This document shows positions 1 through 11,174 of a stretch of 64,000 bases of DNA, one piece after another. A model generated the notes under the pieces. The model made no database searches and was not told where the DNA came from. It saw nothing but the letters and a program-made list of their open reading frames with translations. Location: assembly GCA_019614645.1 (NCBI GenBank), contig JABWDB010000012.1, forward strand, positions 2,418,001 through 2,482,000, given 5' to 3'. Position 1 is the stretch's first letter; each line of letters opens with the position of its first letter. Both the position numbers and the translations under genes were made by a program. Source of the stretch: Stratiolaelaps scimitus. Taxonomy: Eukaryota; Arthropoda; Arachnida; Mesostigmata; Laelapidae.

Positions 1-40
1 TTACCAATAATTCAAATCAATTCGAAAGATTGATCCCCTT

Positions 41-535
41 TTATACATTGCGGTTTTTTAGCCACTTCCCACCTTGAAGTATCCCATCTTGACGAATGCG
101 GTGAAGTCGTTTGTTCGCCGTTGTTCGCCGAACTTGCCGAAATAGCACAGCCTCCCCCTGATGTTCAATCTTTCCTACACCTCCGTGTTCCATGAGGGTG
201 TGTCCACATGGATGAGAAGGTCTGTCCCAGTGGGTGCAAACCCAGAGCCTGGCTATCATGCGTGTGCAACAGCAACTAAATACATTATTCAGCCAAGTGG
301 TTTTTCTTCGAATCGCTCCGCCTTCTGTGTTCTTTGTAAACGATCCACTCAACAATGTCGGAGTCGTTGAGCTCCTAATGGTTTGCACACTGCTGTCCCA
401 CCCGGGCTGGCCCGGCGAGGTCGCAAACGCAGGCATCCAGTCGAACTGAGGCCGAACAAAGGTACAGAGGCTTGCGCTCGGTAGGTAAGAGAGAAGGGAA
501 TACACAGTGTAACTAACCCCACGGGCAGAGCTCAT
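41..535 (-). CDS. Uncertain open frame, possible 3' exon
   Basis: This is a 164-codon frame on the - strand ending with a stop at 41-43. No domain is recognised. The C-terminal third is basic and polar (for example the stretch KRLHRIRQDG) and reads more like protein than the rest. Shorter frames on the + strand at 161-370 and 234-449 overlap it, so the strand is not settled. No poly(A) signal is visible in the 40 bases left before the window edge. A frame of this length could arise by chance once in a window of this size. Confidence 0.18.
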   Translation of the reverse strand: MSSARGVSYTVYSLLSYLPSASLCTFVRPQFDWMPAFATSPGQPGWDSSVQTIRSSTTPTLLSGSFTKNTEGGAIRRKTTWLNNVFSCCCTRMIARLWVCTHWDRPSHPCGHTLMEHGGVGKIEHQGEAVLFRQVRRTTANKRLHRIRQDGILQGGKWLKNRNV

Positions 536-540
536 ACGAA

Positions 541-812
541 CCTGCGATTATTGTACCTGTCCAACAAAAATAATGCTATGCTGTTGGTTGCCTGTCGGCC
601 GCGTGAAACTAGGACTGACGTTATGTGTTAGCTACAGCAATATTCAGCGTACGAATGAGCTAATTGTGCGTTGATAGTGAACGCCTAGATGATTAAAATT
701 GGCAACAAATTAAGTTTGTTTCCGGTGTGGGGTCCCATGACTAGCTATTATCTATATTCAGATCCCGCTATTATAATATAAATAATAAACTAGCAACAGC
801 TCGTTCATTCAG
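541..812. other. AT-rich non-coding stretch
   Basis: No coding frame or repeat is seen. A run of TA and AAT triplets (about 768-790) precedes a possible splice acceptor, TTCATTCAG, that ends at 812. Confidence 0.4.
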
Positions 813-1384
813 GAGAAATCAATTGGATGAAGGGGTTGAGGCAGAGACGCTGTGCAAACGCCGTAAGCTTGGTACAGTTGCAAGCATCACCGAGCAGGAC
901 ATTCGTCATGAGAGAAATATTTCCGACCCGTCGTCTCAGTGTCTTTCAGGGCTCGACTGAAGATTGTGTACTATGTTCATCCTTAAAGCTAACGATCATT
1001 ACACATTCGCACACTTAAATAGAATTGTTATGTACAAGTCAGTGAAGTCTTGGAGGCATGTTTGATGCATGTGGCTGCTTCGCGTATCGCTCAAAAATAT
1101 AATCGGTAGGCTCATATATACTATAACGTACTTAGTAAGTGAACACACTCTCTGTCTGGCACCGAAGTAGAAACAGAGCCGGAGTTATGAGCGCTCCCGG
1201 TTCGGATAGAACAGAGATATATGAAATACGACTTAATATCGGGAACGTCCAAGAGACAGTTTGCTCAAAAGTAATATGGGTCGAGGTTATCAGGTGGGGA
1301 TATAAATCTAACAAGCAAATTTCACCTATACAGCCATCCTACTGCCTTCTTAAGGTCTACTCGATCCAACGATGTAATATATGA
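813..1384 (+). CDS. Possible cluster of three exon-like segments, unknown product
   Basis: Three neighbouring + segments read as polar, protein-like peptides. The first runs from 813 (after TTCATTCAG) to a stop at 960 and contains QLDEGVEAETLCKRR. The second, 1019-1105, lies between an AG and GTAGGC. The third starts at 1177, after an AG, and is open to 1384. Segments two and three join in frame across a 71-base interval, since two bases remain after 1105 and one base is needed at 1177. Segment one ends in its own stop and does not join cleanly. No domain is recognised. The evidence is open frame and splice consensus only, so this could be chance. Confidence 0.18.
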
Positions 1385-1462
1385 TAAAATGTCTTAACCA
1401 ACGGGACTCTTTTGTATCAGAGAGACACAAGATGAAATCTTCATATCCGCATCCACTGAAAT

Positions 1463-1738
1463 GTGCGTAGGCTACAACATACGATAGCCATGCCATTGTC
1501 CCCAATGTGGCTGTTTCTGTTCTTTGTCCTGCTCGTCTGCTGGCCTTTGCAGTTTCACTCAATAACATACAGCAGAGCTGGCCAAGAGAGCTGCAGATCT
1601 CCTCGAGTAGTTTACGACTTAGCAAAACCGGCCGGAAACCTATTCGGTGTACTACCGCACATCACTCACTGCACAGGTCGGCTGAGTCCAGCATTAGGCC
1701 TACCACGAATTTACGCTCTCATATTAACCTTCCGTTAG
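1463..1738 (+). CDS. Small open frame with a signal-peptide-like start
   Basis: This is a 91-codon frame beginning with an ATG, with further ATGs at codons 10 and 15. The residues after the third ATG form a hydrophobic core (WLFLFFVLLVCW) followed by polar residues, which is what a secretion signal looks like. The remaining 60 or so residues have no recognised domain and three cysteines. A - strand frame (1350-1625) and another + frame (1507-1806) overlap it, so strand and frame are not certain. If real it would be a small secreted protein; otherwise the hydrophobic run is a chance product of a T-rich stretch. Confidence 0.2.
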   Translation: MRRLQHTIAMPLSPMWLFLFFVLLVCWPLQFHSITYSRAGQESCRSPRVVYDLAKPAGNLFGVLPHITHCTGRLSPALGLPRIYALILTFR

Positions 1739-1992
1739 TTATGCTCCCAGAGGAGTGTGCTACCATAATCTCCATACCGGCACATCTTCATAGGCACTCC
1801 ACATAGAGGTACACACAAGCTCTGCCGCGATTTGCCATGAAGCCAGATCCTCATCAAGGAGGCAGGCAACGGCGGGAACAGCTCTGCTTCGCGGTGTTCT
1901 GGTGCATCTGATTCCGCCTGAACCTCAACCATAGACCATACTGTACCATATTGTCCTTCCTCTTCCATGCCACCATCATGTGTCCGCCACAT
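1735..1992 (-). CDS. Small complete open frame, unknown product
   Basis: This is an 85-codon - strand frame from an ATG at 1990-1992 to a stop at 1735-1737. The first half is acidic (GGMEEEGQYGTVW, then AESDAPEHREAELF) with purine-first codons; the second half is basic with four cysteines. No domain is recognised. It overlaps the end of the + frames at 1463-1806 by only a few bases to tens of bases. No splice or poly(A) signals were needed or found to support it. Confidence 0.22.
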   Translation of the reverse strand: MWRTHDGGMEEEGQYGTVWSMVEVQAESDAPEHREAELFPPLPASLMRIWLHGKSRQSLCVPLCGVPMKMCRYGDYGSTLLWEHN

Positions 1993-2204
1993 CAGTGAGC
2001 GAGCGAGCGGGAGTTAGTTGGGCCTCGGGCGCCTTGTTCCTCATCAGTATCATCATTGTCATCACCATCAGGCAGAACGGAACAGGCTCCCACCCAGGTC
2101 GTCAACGCGGCCGCTGTGCGCAGCCAGCGACAGCGGCCGACGGCTCCCACGTAGACCGGGAGCCTGGGGCGGCTGCGGTGTAGGGCCAGGACGTATACTC
2201 GAGG

Positions 2205-2624
2205 ATGTGCGCGGCTGACGGCGGCTGTGACGACGAGTGGACCTCTGCTGCTACTGCTGGAGCGGCCGTCGCCGAATCTGGCCTACAGCTCCCACGGGAA
2301 ATGTCAAATTACGAGCGAACATACGTCTCCCGGAAGCGGTGGATACAGTATAGTATGGCGGCGGCGTCTGCCGACCCGGGTAAAACCCCGCCACGAGTTA
2401 AGAGCCAGCGGGAGGCGAGAGGTGCGAGCCAACCGAACCCGATCGTGGCGACACAATTGGTGTTCCCAACGCCCAACTACGGTCCGTACATCCCGATACA
2501 GATTGGCAAGGTGAAGACTATCCTAGCTACAAAAGTGGGACAAAGGTTGTATGAGAGGACCTTGGTGAGAGGACGTGCCTCTATCCACGGCGACGGCGCA
2601 GGGAATAGAGAACATGGAAAATAG
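2205..2624 (+). CDS. Open frame of 139 codons, unknown product
   Basis: The frame starts with ATG at 2205 and ends with TAG at 2622-2624. Codons are mostly purine-first, as in real coding DNA: an Ala-rich acidic N-terminus, then a basic middle (SRKRW, KTPPRVKSQREAR), then PTPNYGPYIPIQIGK. A possible donor, GGCAAG|GTGAAG, follows 2512, so the last 37 codons may be intron. The GC-rich stretch 1980-2200 just upstream could be its promoter or 5' exon. A possible next exon lies at 2793-2938. No domain is recognised. The opposite strand also carries a frame (2477-2698). Confidence 0.3.
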   Translation: MCAADGGCDDEWTSAATAGAAVAESGLQLPREMSNYERTYVSRKRWIQYSMAAASADPGKTPPRVKSQREARGASQPNPIVATQLVFPTPNYGPYIPIQIGKVKTILATKVGQRLYERTLVRGRASIHGDGAGNREHGK

Positions 2625-2750
2625 TAGTTGCATTGCAAACATTGCGTGCTGTAATTTGAGCCGGTCACCCCGCAGACGTTATCAATATCGGCAGCCACGA
2701 GGCTGAACTTATATGGTAGATCCGGGCCCGGTGTGCGACGGAATTAAAAG

Positions 2751-2804
2751 TTAGGTTGAGGCACTTTACATCGAAGGTCGGGCGGTGGTTAGGTTAGGTT
2801 AAGG
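2751..2804. repeat. Short interstitial TTAGG-like repeats
   Basis: TTAGGTT occurs at about 2751, and GGTTAGGTTAGGTTAAGG at about 2787-2804. TTAGG is the usual telomere unit of arthropods. Two or three units inside a chromosome are weak evidence and can occur by chance. Confidence 0.3.
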
Positions 2805-2938
2805 GGGTCTAATAGCAGTGAACGCGGGCTCTTGAATCGACGAAGCTCGCTGCCACCTAACAATCTATTTCAAGAGGATGGAGTGAAGGAAATCTGGGAT
2901 AGGCGCAGGTCGTTAACTGTCAATGAGGCGCGTACGTG
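2793..2938 (+). CDS. Exon-like segment, unknown product
   Basis: This is an open frame that begins right after an in-frame TAG, which would serve as the acceptor AG. It reads as a Ser/Arg- and Asn-rich, then acidic-basic peptide (QEDGVKEIWDRRRSLTVNEA) up to a stop at 2936-2938. A good donor, GCGC|GTACGT, follows 2931. It would follow the 2205 frame on the same strand with compatible phase, but the acceptor has no strong pyrimidine tract. No domain is recognised. Confidence 0.2.
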
Positions 2939-3429
2939 ACCTGCTGCTGAGTAGATATCTTAGTGATATGTTCCTCAATCGTTTTCACCGATGAGGATAG
3001 TTAGTTTAGAACGTTAGTTTCGATAACGTTTCTTTTGTCCAAACAACAGAATTGTACAGCTCAAGACATGCACACTTCGACTTCTATAAGGCCATTGGTG
3101 GGAAGTAATAGCGTAGTGATTTAGCCTAAATCCACACAATGCATATCTCCAAAATACGGCAAATCGCTGCCCGCCAGTTGAGTGAAGCCTATCCCTAGAA
3201 GAAGGAGAGGCCACATGAGGTTGCAAAACAACTATGTTTTGACGAGTTGGCTTGAGGCTATGCTTCCACATTTACCACATTTATCGAGGGATTCATTCAT
3301 GAATTCTATTTTAAGCCATTTTATCCTTTCGTGAAGAATCTTTGTTTAGAACACACATTGTAGTAACGTTGATGTCATGTGCCTATCTCTCTGGCAGCAA
3401 AAATTACATCAATTGAGGCGTTTCTACAG

Positions 3430-3461
3430 TCTCTCTCTCTCTCGCTCTCTCTGTGTCTCTC
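3430..3461. repeat. (CT)n microsatellite
   Basis: An imperfect CT run with two breaks; GA on the other strand. Confidence 0.9.
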
Positions 3462-3796
3462 TGCCCTGTTCTCCGATGGCTCTAGGACATTGGGAGGAAG
3501 CACCTTTCAGTGGATCTGCTCTTTGGAACCGATATTTGCATTTATATAGGAAATTGTCAAGTGTGACAGAAACATACTGGTCAGGACGGGACTCCTCTTC
3601 ATACTGGACAATACATTAGTTACAAGGCAGTCCAGATCCATCTGGTACATTCCATTGCCTTGGATTCCGTTTCTCGCGAGGCTCACAAATAGCAGCACAG
3701 TAACACAATTGTCCGAATATACGACAAAAGAAATACAACATTGATGCTTTCGATACCAGACGACACATTTCCGGAACTATCGGAACGCATCGAATG

Positions 3797-3814
3797 TATT
3801 AGATATATCTAATA
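3797..3814. repeat. 18-base perfect palindrome
   Basis: TATTAGATATATCTAATA is self-complementary over its full length. It is followed directly by an A-rich stem GCAAAAAGC. It may be a chance AT-rich palindrome. Confidence 0.8.
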
Positions 3815-5182
3815 GCAAAAAGCTATTTTTGCCATTATTATAATCCAAAGGGCGACTGTCTCTCCAGTAAATTGCTTTTGTGTTGCAAATATGTTTTCAA
3901 ATAAGGACCCCTAGAAACTAACAAGTGACGCTGTCGCTAACACCAGGATATTGTATAAACATGTTATGTTCAGTATATGGGGACCACCCATTACATTTTA
4001 TACGTTCCCGTTGACACCTGTGTGACTCGAGCATTTACTACTGCGACAATGAGATTACTGGTTAAACTTCACTCAACACATGACCGTCAAGCGTATCTAC
4101 TCTCGAATGGTTGTTCATTCGAGCCAATTAGCACACATATATACATACATACGTTATCATACGTCATCATCCCATGCAAGTTGGCAGAAGCATAAACCGT
4201 TGGGTGATCTCCAGTCCACCAGGAGGCAGGTTGTGTCACCGCATTGACGAATCGCCCAAGTTGGTTCTCAGCAACTCGTTTGTCTCTCAGCTAAGCGAAT
4301 GCAGCCATGCAGTGTGCTGTTAGCCAGCTATCTTGCGCACAAATAATACCTTGCTTTTACAGAGCTGGCAAAACGCTCTCCGTCATCAAAACGCCGTCGC
4401 GAACTAATTCCCTTAGTAACTGATGTCGCGTAATGAACTTTAAGTAGGCGTACCAACAGGCGGAGCTTCAGTGGAGCCCGTTAGCGAGTCTCTTTGTATT
4501 TCTTCTTCTCCTCGATGCTTCGCGCCTCCTCGACTGCTGCTCGGTATTTGCTGCTGTATCTATTGCGAGCGGCACTAATAGGCGATATCAGGCAAACAGC
4601 CCGACGAGCTAAGCTGCTCTCAGCCCGAGGAACGTTCACCGTCTAATTGAGTTTGTCGTGTTGGCGGCTCAGTTTAATATGCTGCCAATTAAAGGAGGGT
4701 GGGATATTTTCCAACGATCCCTAACCTTTTACGGTGTTGCCCACAGACTATTCTGATTGATGTTTCGCATCTTCACTCGCACTTAATTTTCGGCAGTAAT
4801 ACAATGATACCTCATCAATTGGTGGATAGGGGCGACGTTCGACTCCGCTCTGTTGAGGGAGTGGTTGATGCTAAGCCGTCCATGTATACAGTGCCACCTG
4901 ATTCTATTACTCTCGAATTATTCGCTTATAAATAAAGGGCACGAAATTGCCTCGGGTGCCGACAATTTGGCTAGCGACAATTTGTAGTGATACCCATATG
5001 TGAGTAATTATAATGAACATGTCTTTGAAAAAATATTGAAATTATTCGGTATTATCTTCTGTAAAAGTACCTTCCAAGTACTGACCGGCCGTGAACTAGA
5101 TTTAGACTTCTGAAGAAGCCGCTAATGAGAAGGTAAGAGTGAACGTGTTATTAATTTATTAACAGAACTGCAGTTTTACAAT

Positions 5183-5209
5183 GCTCTGGCAGTTGGCTGA
5201 TGCCAGAGC
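5183..5209. repeat. Hairpin, 9-base perfect arms
   Basis: GCTCTGGCA at 5183-5191 pairs with TGCCAGAGC at 5201-5209 around a 9-base loop. Confidence 0.7.
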
Positions 5210-6190
5210 AAGTGTCATTTGCTTTTCGGTCGTTGGTTTGATTGTAATCCAAAGACATCTCGAAAGCTGACAGCTATCCCAGATGCTTCTCTAACTAACT
5301 GCCACGAGTATTTACCTGGGGAAGAAAGCCCTACTGACAGACGCAATTAAAACTGTTGTCAGTTTTGCGTGCCAGGAGGTAATGCCACAGTTCTGGTATA
5401 TATAACCAGTGCATATCGAAGATGAGCCGCAACCATGGTAAAAACTTGTTATTCAATAAATCTCTTCAATTAATCCTTGCGAATGATACATTTTAACCTT
5501 GCAAATTTAACAAGCACAATATATATACAATAATGAATTAAAATGCTTCATATCGTTTAAACAAGTGATTCCCACTCTATGGGTACAATGCATCTCGGTA
5601 CCCATTCACTCGCGTAGTTCATTCATCGTCTGCGTTCTAGGACCATATCCCTAAACGAAGACAACTGACATGCGGACAATTCCCAATAGAGGGGTCCCGA
5701 GGGGAGAGCCTGCTCCGCAGATGACGCCATATGGTTAGCTCGGTTCACTCGGAGGATTCACTCTGAATGTATCCAAACGTAGGAATGCCCAGAAATGGCC
5801 AGGTTGTCTCCGTTTGGAATATTTCAATAATCTATGACATGGGTATGGATTACTCCGCGTGATCTCATCGCATCGTTGAAACTTCACCGCAAACTACTTC
5901 GCTTGCCACCTCATATCCCCAGATTGGCATCGTGGAGTACTCGTCGCGACTGCGGTGAGCCATTGTTCTCGACGTATGAGCGAGGGAGAGGTCTAATAAT
6001 AGCACTTTGTCGTCGAGCTCTTCAGCTACATGCTGCTGGCACTCATTCAAGCAAAGCTCATTTGGGCCAACTACCAAATGTGCTCCCTATCTTCTTCGTG
6101 AAGATATCGACTGTGACCCGTCGTTCATATAACTCATATTAGTTCACGTAGACGTCATTTGACATTAAATATAACAATTGCTGGTACGCC
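5210..6190. other. No supported gene
   Basis: AT-rich to about 5600. A 102-codon + frame (5834-6142) and an overlapping 70-codon - frame (5865-6077) are present; neither is recognised and they compete for the same bases. Confidence 0.4.
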
Positions 6191-6191
6191 G

Positions 6192-6226
6192 CATATATAC
6201 ATATATATATATATATATATTTATAT
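6192..6226. repeat. (TA)n microsatellite
   Basis: Runs of alternating T and A with one C interruption. Confidence 0.9.
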
Positions 6227-8039
6227 TCTATAGGGGGGTCCCATCTCATCCTGTCGACTGTCCCATCCAATATATTCTTCTTCAAGCTTTGTGTTCGTTC
6301 TCCCTCCTTGCTGCTACCACGAGTGCACCACCAATCGTCCCCCACCAATCATAATCTGATAGGACCTTTTTTCATTTTCGATATGTCCTTGACGCTGATG
6401 ATGCTCCTGCCGCCACCACCGCAGCCACCGCAGAGGATCTTGATCGACAAGGCAAACAATGGTGGCCAGTCAGGTGACAGGTTTGAGCCGAGTAGTTCTG
6501 TCAACAATCACGTGACGTCTCGGTTATTACAATTATGATTATTGCTTGCATGCTTTCATAATCTTTGTGCGGCGTTCCACTCAGTGGAATTCGGCAATTA
6601 CGCGGCCATATTACGAGTCACATGCTCCTTGCCTATGGAGGCAAATCGGACGAGATCCGGAGGCCGTGGAAGATCGATGAGAAATCGTTCTGGGGACATC
6701 GATCTAAACGTATATTTAGCCGTGGTATTATACATAGATTATTTATGATACCAAGTCGACAGTCAGTATGTTGCACTGAGCAAACATTATGATTCAGCTA
6801 AAATCCCGAGAATTTTGGATCTCCCTTCTTACATAAAAGCAACCCTCTGAGAACAGACTTTCGATGCTTCTGCTCCAGTGGATATGAATCGTTCAGATAT
6901 GCGAATGTTTTCTTTGAATGTGTCTCCACGCCAGCTCCGTTCGTCCGACATCTCGATACCGACGTGAGGTGATTACCAGCATCTGCTATATTATACAAGC
7001 GCATGATCGTGCGGGGACAACTATGTTGTTCGATTCGGGGCGACAGTGGCTGGCTCTATCCAATTTAGAAATGGTAGGTACCGTTAAAAAGAATAGTGTC
7101 GACAACATCAAACTCGATCGTTTACGATAAATATGGAACGTTCTCGTTCAACGCAAATTGGAATGGGTTTTTGTACGTGTGAGTATTATTTCAACAATTG
7201 ACGCGGCATTTTGACGGGCAGAGAAGAAATGTCATTCACTGCCACCAAACGGTCATTTCTAGATCGAACGAACGCGGCGTGGACTCGGCCATTGTGGAAA
7301 AAACACACGTGGCCCTTCGAACGTCACACCGCATTTGACAATCGACGACGTGAAGCTATTGACATGACTTAAGAACGATACTGAGGTTACAAATAAAAGT
7401 GCACGAACAATAAATAACCTATGGAAAAAGACAAAAATGGTTCATTTGTATCTCATTTTTATGACATTGGTGTAGTTCTATGAAATAGTAGATTTCACCA
7501 GAAAGCGATGCTTGAGTTGACCGTCAGCTGTCCTCTTTGTGGCAGACCTCAGCATTTAATCTTTAGGTATTGCTATGAGGACATGTCGCGGCCACTGCAT
7601 GTTATTGTCTTCGCCGGTCGCATCCGGCTAGATTCCGCATGTAAACAACGAACTTCATCGAATCCATCGTAAGGCTGTTCCTAGCGACATTGTCGCACGT
7701 TACATATGCAAGCTCATTTATGCTTGGTGCTCAATATTTCATGCAGTTTGGCCGTTTCTTCATCCGATCAATCAAGTGATGAGTAACGGCTATATCCATC
7801 TTAAGCCTGCCAAAGTCCCAATGTCCTCTGTGTCGTTATCCTACGTCATTAAGTCTCCATCTGTTTTCACCCATCTACATAGAGCGCACTTGTAAGCTCA
7901 ATCAGACGTACAATACATCAAACATTCATGCACACAAACAGACGCATGGAGAATATTAGATGCTCAAAATATTCGCAGGACCTCTCACACATGCTCGAAG
8001 AAGATAAGGAGCGGAAGAGGACTAGAAAGAAAGCAATTC
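6227..8039. other. No supported gene
   Basis: Several frames of 60-76 codons on both strands (for example 6308-6538 and 6918-7130), none recognised. The stretch 7130-8030 has no notable frame or repeat. Confidence 0.45.
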
Positions 8040-8493
8040 ATGAGAGATTCAGGATCTTGGAAACTAGCTAGAGTTCTAGGAGCACAAAACCACCGTTGCC
8101 TTCCAGCCAGCTCTGAAGCAGAGGTCTGCCTCGCCCATGCGGCGGTGACGTCTCTGCGCGCGTTGAGCTCCTCCTCTTCCTATGCAAGCCAGTTCCCGCG
8201 TGAGCTGTTGCTTCCTGATCAGTTCTCAAGCTCCCTTCAGACGGCAGCCGCCCCGGGCTTCGTTTTCATAGACGTACGTGCGCAGAAGACTTTTCCTCTG
8301 CTTCACCTTCAAGCACCCCCTCGAGGTCGTCCAGAGGGTAGTAGCGTTCGGTGTGAATGTACACCATAACAACAACAGCAACAACAGCATCAAAGGCGGC
8401 AGCCGCGAACCACCAAACGCCACAACCCCTGTCGCGGATGCATCTGAGCAGGTCATGGAGGGAATTCAAGCGATGGCGAACGAGATGGTGTGA
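8040..8493 (+). CDS. Possible two-exon gene, unknown product
   Basis: Exon a runs from ATG 8040 to 8273 (78 codons) and ends ATAGAC|GTACGT. A 61-base interval with a clear pyrimidine-rich end (about 8290-8334) stops at CCAG. Exon b, 8335-8493, starts in the matching phase and gives 52 residues ending PVADASEQVMEGIQAMANEM-V and a TGA. The sum is 130 residues: Ser/Ala-rich first half, then an Asn-rich run (HHNNNSNNS) from CAAn/AACn repeats. No domain is recognised. The - strand also carries an open frame here (8266-8469) with a membrane-helix-like segment, so the strand is not proven. No AATAAA was seen downstream. Confidence 0.3.
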
Positions 8494-8558
8494 AGTGAAA
8501 CGCCACTGCGGGCCAGGTTCGGCGAGCTGGTGAAGAATAGCCAGGTCCTGCTACCGAC

Positions 8559-9026
8559 ATGTCCGTACTCCCCAGGGCGATGTTCAACAGTTTTCAGCGC
8601 GTGCACTTTTCAGCTGCCCGTCTGATTCACTGGCTTGCTGCCAGATATGCACGCAGCTCCACTGGGTGGTGCATTGGATGGGAGAGAAAGAGCCAATCAA
8701 CGCTAGCGACTGAGTGGCTCGATGGCTGTTCTGACGAAGAACGCTACCCTCAGCCCATTCCGGGGAGTGCAATTTATCTGCCACATCGTCGCCACCGGGG
8801 GCAGTATATCTGCCCGCTTTGGAGGCGAAGAAGAAGAATGGAATGCCAGCAGGGTTCCGCCTTCGCCTCTGCGTCGGCAATCGAGAGCAGGGAACGATAT
8901 GAGGAGGTACGCGCAATGAAAGTGCTTCAGCTTTTCTCAGCCGACCTCAGCTTTCTCTCCCTCTCTCCTCTCTCTCTTTGTATCGCTACCTCCCTGTGTG
9001 TCTCCAGCTCGTTGGTCAACGTCTGA
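8559..9026 (+). CDS. Open frame of 155 codons, uncertain
   Basis: This + frame starts with ATG at 8559. The middle (WLDGCSDEERYPQPIPGSA to about codon 115) looks protein-like; the end runs into a (CT)n tract giving Ser/Leu repeats, which is unlikely to be coding. A good donor, GAGGAG|GTACGC, follows 8907 and would cut that end off. A 110-codon frame overlaps on the - strand. No domain is recognised. Confidence 0.2.
   Translation: MSVLPRAMFNSFQRVHFSAARLIHWLAARYARSSTGWCIGWERKSQSTLATEWLDGCSDEERYPQPIPGSAIYLPHRRHRGQYICPLWRRRRRMECQQGSAFASASAIESRERYEEVRAMKVLQLFSADLSFLSLSPLSLCIATSLCVSSSLVNV
8954..8984. repeat. (CT)n microsatellite, imperfect
   Basis: CT-rich run with CC interruptions at the end of the 8559 frame. 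Confidence 0.8.
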
Positions 9027-10600
9027 GCTTTCTGTGTTTCGAGCTGTTTGCAAACGTAGGAGCGGTCAGATGGTAGCGTACAGGTTAGGGGATAGATAGG
9101 GGGAAGGTGTAATCGTTGATAGTTTGAGCTGGTATGAATAGCTATAATATCTGTATTGAAAAAATCGTAGAGAGAATAGTGACAACAATTAGCGAACGGT
9201 GCTTGGTCATTCGCGGTTTACGAATACGCCATTATTTTTTTACGCCTTCCAGCATTGCATTCTTCGTCTTTTGAAAGCAATACAAGCCATGCTTGCAAAC
9301 ACTATAATGTGTTCCTAGGTTCGCCCATCGTAGACCTGCCTTGGACTTCTGTAGTTTCATGCTGGCGACGACAACGATTGCTTTAAGCTCCAATATGAAA
9401 CGGTGGAGACTCGAAGGCGAGGTTCAGATAGGCTACCGCCGTACGAGCCAGCCTAAACGCCTCGCTCCGCAGAACGCCAGAAGCCTTCTGGAGCATAATG
9501 AATGACACTACGTCACGCAGTCGACAAGCTGCATCACATATGGACACATTGAGAGGTCATGGGAACGTATGTTCCACATCACATTTCGGCTGCGTGATAT
9601 AATGAAATATTTACCCTCGTCAATTATTTACGCAACTGCTGCCAATCTAGCTTATAAACCGGACTCAACATTTGTGGTTACAATTATTTATTTTACTGAT
9701 CCCCACTTGCACTCTACCTTTCTCCCAGTGCAGTGAAGTGGTCGGTCGCACATTGAAATCGTATGAATCATCTGATCTGCCACCTTGGTGGAATTATACT
9801 TGCCTCGTCCCGTTGCGATTACCTCAATGTTCCTCTCCAATCACCTCATTACAACCAACTAATCAACTGCGCGGCTTCTGTTATTCTGCCACCTTGGTCT
9901 CGATATAACATTATAGCGAAGGGCAATTAATAATCATTGTACAACTTCCTCGTATCATAATTGAATGGAAAAGATTCAGTTCAGCCGTGTCACTGCAGTG
10001 CTATATGCCAAGCAGAGCATGATAGCGCCCAATGCTGTTGGCAGTCATGAAGATAAAAGGATAGCCTTTCCTAGTCGTTTACTAATTGGCGTTGCCTAGC
10101 AGAAATGAATCACCAAATATTTCTCAATCATTATGTTACTATAAATATATATATACAAGTTTCTGTAGCTGTGGTCTAACAGACCAAAGAAATATTCTCG
10201 GTTATGATTGTGATATAGCGTCCGATGAATATCACTAAAGTCTTCTCGTATTTCTATTTTCACCTAACGAATACCATACGGCAAGTGGTGCCGGTATGTT
10301 ACCAAAACCGAGTTTCGCCCTTACAATACTCGCCACTTAACATACAGGGATCCCGGTCGACCTCGTCGATATCGAATACCCGTGGCAATATCTGATTGGC
10401 CAGCCATCAGTGTTAACGTAGTCCAGACATGAGCAGTGTGATAGAGAAGGGTTGGCTATAGAGAAGGAAGTCGGCAAGGGAGGCGGCACCCACTTTGTGC
10501 TTCGTCTATGCTCCGTACGTATAGCGCTCAGGTCATAGAAGGTACGGCGTGCGCGAGCAATCCCACCTTCCGGGGGAGCTCATCGAGAGACGGTCGTCAT
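9027..10600. other. No supported gene
   Basis: Frames up to 78 codons (9672-9908), none recognised. A short (TA)n run is at 10144-10156. Otherwise nothing is seen. Confidence 0.45.
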
Positions 10601-10625
10601 AGGCTGCGCGTTCTATACGCGCGCA

Positions 10626-10911
10626 ATGGGCCGTCAACGAGACGCTCTATGGCCAGCAAGCATTAGGACAGCCGCCGCGAGTAACTGTTGTCGAGTCCGG
10701 GATGGCTGTCGGAGCGACAGAGACGTCCTTGTCGGCGCAGGCCCCCGGCCAGAGTGCCTCTACCATGCCGTCAACGCTAGCGGGAGGTCCCGCCTGAAGC
10801 TGCTGAAGCTCTGTCATAGCGGCGGAACTCATTACATCTCATCACAATAACGAACAGAGACTCATGGATGGAGCAGAGGCCGCGTCCTTCATCGACTACC
10901 TTTCCCGAACG
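10626..10911. other. GC-richer coding-like block, strand unresolved
   Basis: Three frames compete. One is a 74-codon + frame at 10626-10850. A 61-codon - frame at 10647-10832 has an ATG start and mostly purine-first codons (MSSAAMTELQQLQ). A second + frame ends with TAG at 10909-10911 and reads MDGAEAASFIDYLSRTK after an ATG at 10864. The last reads most like the end of a real protein and could be spliced to sequence upstream, but no domain is recognised and no unique gene model follows. A possible + donor, ACCATG|GTGAGT, follows 11085. Confidence 0.2.
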
Positions 10912-11148
10912 AAGTAGAATGAAGGACGGCTGGACTATGGCTCTGTTGCGGCTGTCGTCGACGGCGACAGTAGACCTCACTGTATGGTATCACATCACAC
11001 ACGCATATAGATATATGCGTGTGGGTGGGTGTATGATATATGGCCACGACCTAACACGCAGGTCGAAGCTGAGCTTAGCACCATGGTGAGTGATTATATT
11101 AGACAAGACCGACAGACAGAATAGATATTGGGGCACAGCGAGAGCCAC

Positions 11149-11174
11149 AGAGAGAGAGAGAGAGAGAGAGAGAG
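11149..11174. repeat. (AG)13 microsatellite
   Basis: A perfect AG run, followed by CAAAG|GTAAGT, which matches a splice donor exactly. With the repeat beside it, the match may be fortuitous. Confidence 0.9.

Larger units (their letters stand above)
2940..5180. other. No supported gene
   Basis: Only short frames on both strands, the longest about 85 codons (- strand, 3014-3271), none recognised. A (CT)n tract and an 18-base palindrome, listed separately, are the only clear features. A possible 27-base micro-exon between an AG and AG|GTAAGA at about 5100-5128 is too short to support. Confidence 0.45.

Noticed and set aside
2787..2804. Telomere or subtelomere boundary
   Set aside because: Only two to three TTAGG-like units, with coding-like DNA on both sides.
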